Shown in pieces: positions 53,656 through 59,860 of a stretch of DNA of 59,860 nt. The stretch is from Planctomycetaceae bacterium. GTDB taxonomy: Bacteria; Planctomycetota; SZUA-567. The first letter of the stretch is position 1. Each line of letters opens with the position of its first letter. The stretch spans positions 1-59,860 of the forward strand of contig JAJPXZ010000105.1 of assembly GCA_021205245.1 (NCBI GenBank), in the 5' to 3' direction. The translations under genes were made by a program, and so were the position numbers. The notes under the pieces were generated by a model. It had not been told where the DNA came from and did no database searches. It saw only the letters and a program-made list of their open reading frames with translations.

Positions 53656-54807
53656 ATGACTATTCAGTATGCCATTGCGGTTTTCGAACCGTTGCTGATA
53701 GATGTGCTGACCAGGTTCGATTCGCTTTTGGTGTTTTCATTTTTATTCGCCGTGCTTTTTCTGGCGTTAGCATGTTTGCAGGGTGTGTGCGGACCGGCGA
53801 TCAAAAAGCATAGGAGTCGTATTATCCCCTTGCTTGTCGTGGCGGCCTTAGCCATACAGTATACCTCCTTTGGCAACAGTGTAGTTTTCCTCCTTATGGA
53901 TGCCTATTCAATTCTACAAAATAAAGCGGGCCTCTGGCGCCAATGGCCTTTGGCGCTGGCTTTCGTATGGCTAATGGGGGCTACTGCCAACCTTGCGCTT
54001 ATCGCCATCGGATATTGGGGAGTGCGGAGAGAACTGTCTCGTTGCCCGGATTACCCCGATGACGAAACTGTTGCCAGGGCCTGCTCCACAGCCCTTATCA
54101 CGCACTCGGTCAAGGTTAAAGCTCGGAAAAAAGGACGCGAGGTTGGATCATGGGGAATTCTGAGCCCATCGATTCTTGTTCCTGCCGATTTCGCTGAAAG
54201 ATTCAAGCCCGAGGAACGATACTGGATTTATTTGCACGAGCTAACCCATTGGAAAAGACGCGATTCTCTCCGTTCTTTGATTTTGGTGTTGTGGCGTGCC
54301 TGTTTCTGGTTCGATCCGATTTGCCGTAAAGCGGTACAGTGTATTCGTCACGACTTCGAACTTGCTTGTGACCAGGAGGTAGTCGGGAACCACGGTGCCG
54401 ATGCGATGGAATACTCACAACTCATTGTGAAAACAGCTGCCTTGCAACGCGGAATGACGATCGGTTTTGCTTCCGGTTATCAGAACACAAAAGATCGGAT
54501 CGGGCAGTTGCTGGATAGCGGAGTGGCGATAGGAAAACGGCGCCGAATAATTTTCGGCGTGCTCTTTGTGGCCATATTGACGACCACGTTGGTATGGCAG
54601 CATTTTACTTCGCGGGCGACAACAGGGTATATTAGCACCCATAACTTTACTCATTTGGGACAGAATGGCATCAAGCGGGAATTCATGAGTGAAATACATG
54701 GGACATATGGGATATTCGGTGCCTACACCGATCCCTGGCATACAATCCAGGAGATTGAAAGGCGCGATCTGCGCGGCCCCGACTCTCATCGGCCCGAGCT
54801 GATATAA
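53656..54807 (+). CDS. M56-family (BlaR1/MecR1-like) membrane metallopeptidase
   Basis: A 383-residue protein: four hydrophobic segments in total, three before and one after a zinc peptidase domain with YLHELTHWKRRDSL (HExxH) and the downstream FELACDQEVV (third ligand Glu/Asp region). This is the BlaR1/MecR1 signalling protease layout. It lacks the large C-terminal penicillin-binding sensor; only about 70 residues follow the last membrane segment. The signal is therefore probably not a beta-lactam. The BlaI-like repressor gene follows after five bases. TTG at 53584 is a less likely start. Confidence 0.85.
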   Translation: MTIQYAIAVFEPLLIDVLTRFDSLLVFSFLFAVLFLALACLQGVCGPAIKKHRSRIIPLLVVAALAIQYTSFGNSVVFLLMDAYSILQNKAGLWRQWPLALAFVWLMGATANLALIAIGYWGVRRELSRCPDYPDDETVARACSTALITHSVKVKARKKGREVGSWGILSPSILVPADFAERFKPEERYWIYLHELTHWKRRDSLRSLILVLWRACFWFDPICRKAVQCIRHDFELACDQEVVGNHGADAMEYSQLIVKTAALQRGMTIGFASGYQNTKDRIGQLLDSGVAIGKRRRIIFGVLFVAILTTTLVWQHFTSRATTGYISTHNFTHLGQNGIKREFMSEIHGTYGIFGAYTDPWHTIQEIERRDLRGPDSHRPELI

Positions 54808-54812
54808 GGCAA

Positions 54813-55226
54813 ATGAAAGCTACTCTCGTGGATAAGCGTATGAATATTACCGAAGCCGAATGGCCCATTATGCGTGTACTTTGGGAGAATGGCTCTGCAA
54901 CCGCTGCGGAGATAGTCGACTCCGTTATGAGCGAGCGTGATATTGCCATGCGTACAGTCAAGACGCTTTTGCGTCGACTCATTGCAAAAAAAGCGGTTGC
55001 ATACGCGATAGACCCGGATGATTCCCGTATTTATCACTATCGAGCAACAGTAAAGAAGGAAGATGCGATCAAAACCAAAAACCGAAAATTTCTCGATAGT
55101 TTTTACCAAAATAATTTGAGTGAATTGTTGGGCAAGTTTCTTGGGGACGCCGATATGACCGAAGAGCAGATAACCGACCTGCAAAAAATCCTTGATACAA
55201 AAAAGAAGCGAAATATCCGCAAGTAG
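54813..55226 (+). CDS. BlaI/MecI-family transcriptional repressor
   Basis: A 137-residue winged-helix repressor. EAEWPIMRVLWENGSATAAE and RTVKTLLRRLIAKKAVAY are the BlaI DNA-binding blocks, and the C-terminal helices would dimerise and carry the cleavage site used by the partner protease. ATG at 54813 has AAGG ahead; the ATG at 54840 gives the classical MNITEAEW start. Its likely operator is the TACATAT dyad at 55587. Confidence 0.88.
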   Translation: MKATLVDKRMNITEAEWPIMRVLWENGSATAAEIVDSVMSERDIAMRTVKTLLRRLIAKKAVAYAIDPDDSRIYHYRATVKKEDAIKTKNRKFLDSFYQNNLSELLGKFLGDADMTEEQITDLQKILDTKKKRNIRK

Positions 55227-55302
55227 CCTTCTCGGATACGTGAGATGTAAGATTTTCCTCGTCAGAATCATTCCGGCCCTGCCATCCATCAAAATGAACC
55301 CA

Positions 55303-55563
55303 CTACATATACTTCGCTCTTGCCTGTGCAATTTTTTGCTTTTGAATTATCAGTTTGTCAGCCGCAGTCGGTGCCGCTGAATCGATCGAGGGTTTTTTCC
55401 GCAAATACGCAGGGACTTTTACGTTGTCGGGATTTGCCTTCCGAATTTGAGCCAACTCCGCAGCATAACGTTGATTGCGTTGCTTTTGTTTGTTCATTTG
55501 CCGCTGTCCAAAGTGCGGAGCGGAATCAACACTGGATTTCCAGGCATACGAATCAGAAGACAT
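55303..55563 (-). CDS. Small basic protein of unknown function
   Basis: An 86-residue, Lys/Gln/Ala-rich, probably helical protein (QRQMNKQKQRNQRYAAELAQ) with no membrane segment or known motif. A good ribosome binding site (AAGGAG) stands six bases before the ATG, and a perfect dyad lies over its promoter region, so it is very likely a real gene. It converges on the BlaR1/BlaI-like pair and may belong to their regulon. I do not recognise a family. Confidence 0.65.
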   Translation of the reverse strand: MSSDSYAWKSSVDSAPHFGQRQMNKQKQRNQRYAAELAQIRKANPDNVKVPAYLRKKPSIDSAAPTAADKLIIQKQKIAQARAKYM

Positions 55564-55586
55564 TGGTTCTCCTTAGGCTAAAAGAC

Positions 55587-55605
55587 TACATATGTTTTAT
55601 ATGTA
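55587..55605. promoter_or_regulatory. BlaI-type operator dyad
   Basis: TACATAT-GTTTT-ATATGTA, a perfect 7-bp inverted repeat of the TACA/TGTA class bound by BlaI/MecI repressors. It overlaps a minus-strand TATAAA (55601-55596) about 33 bases before the small-protein ATG. Confidence 0.65.
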
Positions 55606-56340
55606 TCTACGGATTAAAGTAAAACAACTTAAGTCTTTTGCGTTATAAATTCCTACACTTGATTTATTATGAGTAGGATTGAATGTGGTAATGGCACAAC
55701 GAATTGGACTTAAAAGGTAGTCTATAGGGAAATGATATCGCCACCTCACTGGACTGTGTTCCATGACATGGACCAGTTTCGGTATGCAATTGTATTGAGT
55801 GCTAAATCTCGATCGTTTTGACGTTCTTGGTTGGAGGAGCCGGCAAGATTAAATCGTTTGTATTGGTAAGTAGTAAATCCATCTGCGAGTACCCCATTGC
55901 CTTTCGAGCTTCTGCCGGTATCGCCTATCGCGACGAGCTTCTGGACCGGCCAAAACCGGTCGCCATTCCCGACAGGATGTTCCTTAATGCACGAGCAGGG
56001 GGTGGCGGACGGCCCTCCTGAAGGCAGCACAGAGGGCGTGGAAGGCGGCAGGGCTGCCAAAGAAAAAAGATCCATGAGATCCGCCATACCCTAGGAACCT
56101 TGGCAGGGCAAAGGTACACCAAGGGCATGGTTCAAGCGGCGATGGGCATACCTCGGAAAAGTCCTCGACGCGGTATTTCCATCCGGACGAAGAGATGGCG
56201 GCAGAGGTACGAAAAGGGATTATCAAAGAATTATCACACCGCGACCCAAACCCCCCCGTTTTGAAGGGGCATGACCCCCGACGGCCCATAGGTAGGAGGA
56301 ACCATATTTCATGTCCCTCCTTGACGCTATCTTCAATAAT
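55606..56340. other. Long interval without a recognisable gene
   Basis: About 730 bases. Several short frames exist on both strands, but none has a good start, ribosome site or recognisable family. Parts near 56000-56250 look GC-rich and protein-like on the minus strand, with shifts of frame, as in decayed coding DNA. Confidence 0.4.
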
Positions 56341-56350
56341 GACAAAGAGA

Positions 56351-56381
56351 AAGGCCGCAACCCTTAGCGAGTTGCGGCCTT
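56351..56381 (-). terminator. Terminator of the tRNA operon
   Basis: An 11-bp stem AAGGCCGCAAC/GTTGCGGCCTT, reached from the minus strand 8 bases after tRNA-Glu and followed there by TCTCTTTGTC. Confidence 0.8.
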
Positions 56382-56388
56382 ATGAAAT

Positions 56389-56463
56389 TGGCATCCCCAC
56401 GGGGAATCGAACCCCGGCCGCCAGCTTGAAAAGCTGGTGTCCTAACCGCTAGACGATGGGGAC
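56389..56463 (-). tRNA. tRNA-Glu (anticodon TTC)
   Basis: A 75-base cloverleaf on the minus strand. It begins GTCCCCA and its 3' end is encoded as GCCA. The anticodon stem CAGCT/AGCTG encloses the loop with TTC, and the T arm has GGTTCGATTCC. CCA is genomically encoded. Confidence 0.95.
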
Positions 56464-56476
56464 TTCTGTAATGTTA

Positions 56477-56552
56477 TGGTAGGGGCAGAGGGACTCGAAC
56501 CCCCGACCATCGCCTTAAAAAGGCGGTGCTCTACCAACTGAGCTATACCCCC
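56477..56552 (-). tRNA. tRNA-Lys (anticodon TTT)
   Basis: A 76-base cloverleaf on the minus strand: acceptor GGGGGTA/TGCCCCT with A73 and encoded CCA, D arm GCTCAGTTGGTAGAGC, anticodon loop TTTTTAA (anticodon TTT), T loop TTCGAGT. It lies 13 bases upstream of tRNA-Glu in the same transcript. Confidence 0.95.
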
Positions 56553-56601
56553 GTTTTTATACCGGGGTAGCTGGGTCGCACCCCGACCGGCGAAGAGAAG
56601 G

Positions 56602-56629
56602 ATTATAGGGGCAGCAGCCGTTTTGTCAA
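56602..56629 (-). promoter_or_regulatory. Consensus promoter of the tRNA operon
   Basis: TTGACA (56629-56624) and TATAAT (56607-56602), both perfect consensus, with a 16-base spacer. A GC-rich stretch follows the -10, as in stringently controlled stable-RNA promoters. Confidence 0.85.
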
Positions 56630-56724
56630 TATTTATTTTTCAAACTCTTGCCGCTTTGCTCCAAATTTCATACCATCTGACGGTCGACTCATTTATCTTC
56701 TGTCTCACTCTGGGAAGAATCCCC

Positions 56725-57384
56725 ATGATCCAATACAGCCAAATGCTGCAAAAAACCGCCGTGGTCTTTGCCAAAACTGGCCCGGCCATCTACCATTCCC
56801 ACCACGACATGATCCGTTTCTGGGAACGGGCTATCAAGCGGGCCGACCTCCCCATGCGCCTCACCCAGGGGTTCAACCCCCGGCCGCGCATCATATTCCC
56901 TCACGCCCTCGGTCTCGGCATCGCCTCCCGCCACGAGGAGGTGGAACTCGAACTCCATGCCCGCATCGACTTGCGGATTCTGCTGGAACGGATTAAACAT
57001 GCCGCCGGCGATACCCTGGGCATTCTGGACGCCTTCAACCTGCCGCCAGTCAAAAAAAGCCGTCAGCTCGTCGCCAGTTCTTACACCATCACCGGCTGGG
57101 CACCGGAATCACTGCCACGCCTGGGTGAGACCGCCCAGTCCATCCTGGCTCTTCCGGAAATTGTGGTCGAACGCGGCGCTCCCGGCAATCGCCGCACCCT
57201 GGACATCCGCCCATTCATTGCAGGCCTCACCTATGACGACGGGGACGCGGCCCTCCGCCTCGATCTGAGCCACTCAAACGCAGGCAGCGCCCGCCCGGAC
57301 GAAGTCGGCAAGCTCGCGGCCTCGATGCTCAAGGATGACGCCTACGGCCTCGCTATCGAGAAAGTCGCCATGCGGCTGGAATAA
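56725..57384 (+). CDS. TIGR03936/DUF2344 radical SAM-linked protein, stand-alone
   Basis: A 219-residue protein. The family opening (FAKTGPAIYHSHHDMIRFWE, RAIKRADLPMRLTQGFNP and RPRIIFPHALGLGIAS) is unmistakable. This domain is usually fused to or encoded beside a B12-binding radical SAM protein; here no such partner is visible on either side. ATG at 56725 has GGAAG ahead; the upstream extension would overlap the tRNA promoter. Function unknown, probably RNA- or nucleotide-modification related, which I infer only from its partners. Confidence 0.85.
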   Translation: MIQYSQMLQKTAVVFAKTGPAIYHSHHDMIRFWERAIKRADLPMRLTQGFNPRPRIIFPHALGLGIASRHEEVELELHARIDLRILLERIKHAAGDTLGILDAFNLPPVKKSRQLVASSYTITGWAPESLPRLGETAQSILALPEIVVERGAPGNRRTLDIRPFIAGLTYDDGDAALRLDLSHSNAGSARPDEVGKLAASMLKDDAYGLAIEKVAMRLE

Positions 57385-57418
57385 CGAAATGCATGGGCGC
57401 ACTAATTCCCAATAAAAT

Positions 57419-57445
57419 AGCGCCCCTCGCACAATGAGGGGCGCT
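57419..57445 (-). terminator. Terminator of the IolG operon (convergent end)
   Basis: A 10-bp stem AGCGCCCCTC/GAGGGGCGCT with a 7-base loop. Read on the minus strand it is followed by ATTTTATT, so it ends the iolG-like transcript; it may also stop the plus-strand gene. Confidence 0.8.
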
Positions 57446-57479
57446 CGTTACGGTACCACACTACGGAGTTCTTGGAAAA

Positions 57480-58499
57480 TTACTTATCCACCTCGGACAA
57501 CAGCACCGGGCGGTTTTCCTTCACCGATTTGATAGCGGCGTACCCCATCAGCACCGACACTCTACCGTCGATACCGGTCGAGGGCGGCGTCTGGTTCTCC
57601 ACGATGCAACGCGCAAACACCTTACCCTCTTCCTGGTAAGCGGGGATGTAGCGGGTCATGAAGAAGTTCTGGATCGGCGGCTCGTAGTAGCCCGGTTCGG
57701 TGGCCAGAATGGTGTTGTCCTCGTGCAAATTTTTGGTCTGCACCATGCCTTTCGAACCAAACACCTCGGCGCGCTGGTCATAGCCGTAGACGGCGCGGCG
57801 CGAATTATTGATGTGGCAAATTGCGCCCTTCTTGAATCGGATGGTGACCATGGCGGTATCGACGTCGCCGGCCTTGCCGATTTCCGGATCCACCTGACAG
57901 TTGCCATAAGCATATACTTCTTCCGGCTCGTCGTTCAGGAGGAAGCGGGACAAGTCGAAATCGTGAATCATCATGTCGAGGAACAAACCGCCCGATACCT
58001 TGATGTACGAAATAGGCGGCGGGGCCGGGTCGCGGCTGGAGATGACGCACATCTCGGGCGTGCCGACAAGGCCCTGATCGACGGCGGCCCGCATCTTGGC
58101 GTTGCCCGGATCGTAGCGGCGGTTAAAGCCGACCATGAGGTGGACCTTGTTTTTCGCCACCGCCGCCAAGGCGCTGTCAATGCGGTCGATTTCGAGGGCG
58201 ATGGGCTTTTCGCAGAAGATATGCTTGCCGGCGTTCGCGCCTTCCTCGATGAGGGTGGCGTGGGTATCAGTCGACGAACAGATGACGATGGCATCGATGT
58301 TTTTATCGTTCAGGATGTCTTTGTAGTCGGGCGTCACCTTTTCCACGCCGCACTCGGCGGCGAGGGCTTTTGCCGCATCCACCACCACGTCGGAAATGGC
58401 CGCCACTTTCACGCCCGGCACCAGGGTGGCCAGGGTGTTGGTGTGGACTTTGCCGATGCGTCCGGCGCCGATGACGCCGATGTTCACTACCTTTGCCAT
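57480..58499 (-). CDS. iolG: Gfo/Idh/MocA-family dehydrogenase, inositol 2-dehydrogenase-like
   Basis: A 339-residue NAD(P)-dependent dehydrogenase. GVIGAGRIGKVHTN is the Rossmann turn, CEKPIAL holds the catalytic Lys (about residue 98) and MMIHDFDLSRFL the substrate-binding Asp/His pair. Overall size and motifs resemble myo-inositol 2-dehydrogenase. The upstream gene is a sugar isomerase, so the two may act on inositol or an inosose. The rest of the iol pathway is not in the window. Confidence 0.82.
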   Translation of the reverse strand: MAKVVNIGVIGAGRIGKVHTNTLATLVPGVKVAAISDVVVDAAKALAAECGVEKVTPDYKDILNDKNIDAIVICSSTDTHATLIEEGANAGKHIFCEKPIALEIDRIDSALAAVAKNKVHLMVGFNRRYDPGNAKMRAAVDQGLVGTPEMCVISSRDPAPPPISYIKVSGGLFLDMMIHDFDLSRFLLNDEPEEVYAYGNCQVDPEIGKAGDVDTAMVTIRFKKGAICHINNSRRAVYGYDQRAEVFGSKGMVQTKNLHEDNTILATEPGYYEPPIQNFFMTRYIPAYQEEGKVFARCIVENQTPPSTGIDGRVSVLMGYAAIKSVKENRPVLLSEVDK

Positions 58500-58548
58500 G
58501 CGCTTCTCCTCAAGTAGGTAAAACTGCGGTGTCGCAATCGGGAGCGGT

Positions 58549-59361
58549 TTACTTTACATATTTCGACATCGTCTCGATGGCTTTCTTCGCTACCGCGTTC
58601 GGGTCTTGCTTATTGAAATCGTGGTTGAATATTTCAATAGACGCGACGCCGTCGAAGCCGATGCGCCGCACTTCCTTGACGATATCGGCAAGGGGAATGA
58701 CGCCGTCGCCGGGCATGACCCGGTCGTAGTCGCCGATTTCGGCCTTCGGCTTGTCGATAAGGTCGTTCATGTGGAAGACGGCCAGCGCCTGCGAGGGCAG
58801 GGCGGAAATTTCCGCCAGGGTGGAGCTGCCCGAGTAGAAATGCGCGGTGTCGATGGTGATGCCGGTGTTGCCCCGATTGGCGGCTTTGACGACGGCATAC
58901 GCTTCCGACACGGTTTGGACGGAGGCCCAGGGGAAGCCCAGGAATTCAAAGGAAAGGCTCACCCGTTTCTTCCAGGCGATGTCGGCCTGCTTGGCAAAGC
59001 TGGCGGCGGATTTGGTGATGATTTCGTCCCAGGACGCTTTTTCCTTCGCGCCTGGGCAGGCGACGATCCACGGACACTCGATGGCGGCGGCGAATTCGGC
59101 GAATTGCTCTGTCTCTTTCATAACCCGGGCTTCACCGGCCGCGTCCTGCATGGTGGACATGCCTATGGCGTTAATGGTCCAGGGGCGGACACCGGCAGTC
59201 CGCATCAGGGCTTTAAGATCATCGAAGGAGTGGTTCTTGAGATAGGTCTCCATCTTGTCCATGCGAATTTCAACCACTTCGTAACCGCATGCGCCGGCAA
59301 TGCGGATGTCTTCTTCGAGGCTGCAGTTCTCCGTGGTGGCGCCGTTGATACCGAGGATCAT
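58549..59361 (-). CDS. Sugar phosphate isomerase/epimerase-like TIM barrel (IolE/IolI-like)
   Basis: A 270-residue AP-endonuclease-2-type TIM barrel. Metal-binding residues expected for the family are seen as Glu in FEFLGFPW, Asp and His in TIDTAHFY, His in FHMND and Glu in ASIEIFN. Such enzymes isomerise keto-sugars or inososes. It is first in a two-gene operon with the IolG-like dehydrogenase, 49 bases apart, and has AAAGGAG ahead of its ATG. Confidence 0.8.
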   Translation of the reverse strand: MILGINGATTENCSLEEDIRIAGACGYEVVEIRMDKMETYLKNHSFDDLKALMRTAGVRPWTINAIGMSTMQDAAGEARVMKETEQFAEFAAAIECPWIVACPGAKEKASWDEIITKSAASFAKQADIAWKKRVSLSFEFLGFPWASVQTVSEAYAVVKAANRGNTGITIDTAHFYSGSSTLAEISALPSQALAVFHMNDLIDKPKAEIGDYDRVMPGDGVIPLADIVKEVRRIGFDGVASIEIFNHDFNKQDPNAVAKKAIETMSKYVK

Positions 59362-59541
59362 AGTTCAGTCTCCTTTGTGTGGCTAACCGGTTCCGCCGAG
59401 CGGCGAAATAATGAAGTGAGGTATAAGTAACCGCATCCTAAGCAGTATACTCTCGCGGTACGATATGTGGAGGCCTCATTTTACGTATTTGCGCCATTGT
59501 TTTGCGGCAAATTTTCGGGAGGTCGGATCGGTGAAAAAGGG

Positions 59542-59569
59542 TTGGCACCCGGTGGAAGTTGCGTACACT
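59542..59569 (+). promoter_or_regulatory. Candidate promoter of the NhaC-like gene
   Basis: TTGGCA and TACACT with a 16-base spacer, 48 bases before the chosen ATG. The rest of 59362-59541 holds nothing recognisable apart from a small GC dyad near 59382. Confidence 0.35.
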
Positions 59570-59617
59570 ACAGGCAGTCGTTGAGGGATCCAACTTGAAT
59601 ACTCAGGGGGAATGGAT

Positions 59618-59860
59618 ATGGACCACGCCGGTTATCTCGGATTTATCCCGCCTTTTCTCGCTATCGCGCTGGCGCTGGTGACGAAGGACGTCATCTTTTC
59701 CGTTTTCCTCGGTATCGCATCCGGTGCGTTAATCCATGCCGGCGGCGATCCGTTCACCGCCCTTATCCACGTCACCGACCTCCTGGCCGACAAGGGGGCG
59801 GACGAGTGGAATATCCGCATTTTCCTGTTTTGCGGCCTGTTGGGCGGGCTGGTGGGACTG
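59618..59860 (+). CDS. NhaC-type Na+/H+ antiporter, N-terminal part (runs off window)
   Basis: 81 codons are visible. The opening GFIPPFLAIALALVTKDVIF followed by SVFLGIASGALIHAGGDP is typical of the NhaC family (Na+/H+ or substrate/product antiporters). AGGGGGA stands at a good distance before the ATG at 59618; the ATG at 59612 is too close. The gene is divergent from the IolG/isomerase operon. The rest lies beyond the window. Confidence 0.8.
   Translation, partial: MDHAGYLGFIPPFLAIALALVTKDVIFSVFLGIASGALIHAGGDPFTALIHVTDLLADKGADEWNIRIFLFCGLLGGLVGL

Noticed and set aside
55746..56087. Minus-strand frame of 113 codons near the tRNA genes
   Set aside because: No ribosome site, no known family, and neighbouring frames look equally likely; treated as part of an unassigned interval.
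57723..58517. Plus-strand frame of 264 codons
   Set aside because: Antisense to the IolG-like gene, no recognisable protein features.
59543..59562. TGGCAC...TTGC as a sigma54 promoter before the NhaC gene
   Set aside because: GG and GC are 17 bases apart in place of 12, so the geometry is wrong.
1..59860. CRISPR arrays, insertion sequences, prophage or plasmid replication genes
   Set aside because: No regularly spaced repeats, transposase, integrase or replication gene motifs were seen.

Overview
The window comes from an anaerobic bacterium with a Gram-negative envelope and moderately high GC (high fifties by eye). Evidence: a class III (oxygen-sensitive) ribonucleotide reductase with its activase; periplasmic solute receptors that have signal peptides but no lipobox; TRAP, TTT-like and ABC uptake systems; two sigma54-dependent activators. 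Desulfobacterota or Synergistota-like fermenters would fit, but the sequence does not settle the phylum. No rRNA, insertion sequence, prophage or CRISPR array was seen. Most of the window is a chain of self-contained catabolic cassettes, each with its own transporter and mostly its own regulator.

Layout. (1) 1-1744: end of nrdD, a separate 52-residue glycyl-radical ORF, and nrdG. (2) 1857-9710: GntR/FCD regulator, a LarA-type racemase with all key residues, a five-gene urea/amide-type ABC importer and an acetamidase/formamidase; this reads as a pathway for a (hydroxy)amide. (3) 9718-11458: decayed genes (RidA remnant, truncated pyridoxal kinase) and a hydroxyacid dehydrogenase paralogue lacking its catalytic Arg. 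(4) 11585-21209: IclR-linked cassette with two aspartase/fumarase-superfamily lyases, an aldehyde dehydrogenase, a zinc alcohol dehydrogenase, a BCCT carrier and malic enzyme. (5) 21283-27410, minus strand: hydroxyacid dehydrogenase, permease, stand-alone HyuA-like protein, HExxH protein and a frameshifted membrane protein. (6) 27544-35211: minus-strand TRAP transporter, FGGY kinase, hydroxyacid dehydrogenase and DHDPS-type aldolase, divergent from a GntR/FCD regulator. FadR-like operators lie at the promoters of (5) and (6).

(7) 35402-46365: PAS-AAA+ sigma54 activator, paired upstream sites, a -24/-12 promoter, then a GltS-like carrier, a complete 2-oxoacid dehydrogenase-type complex (E2, E1alpha, E1beta, E3), a glutaconate-type CoA-transferase and a sodium:solute symporter. 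(8) 46753-53523: a second sigma54 activator and -24/-12 promoter, then AtuA, an AtuA C-terminal-like protein, class II HMG-CoA reductase and a TctA-like permease with a small partner; this looks like anaerobic mevalonate or HMG-type acid use. (9) 53574-55605: BlaR1/BlaI-like pair and a small basic protein whose promoter carries a BlaI-like dyad. (10) 56351-56629: tRNA-Lys and tRNA-Glu with a consensus promoter. (11) 56725-59860: DUF2344 protein, an IolG-like dehydrogenase with a TIM-barrel isomerase, and the start of a NhaC antiporter.

The cassettes together suit an organism that scavenges small organic acids, amides and amino-acid-like compounds and funnels them to pyruvate, fumarate or acyl-CoA.
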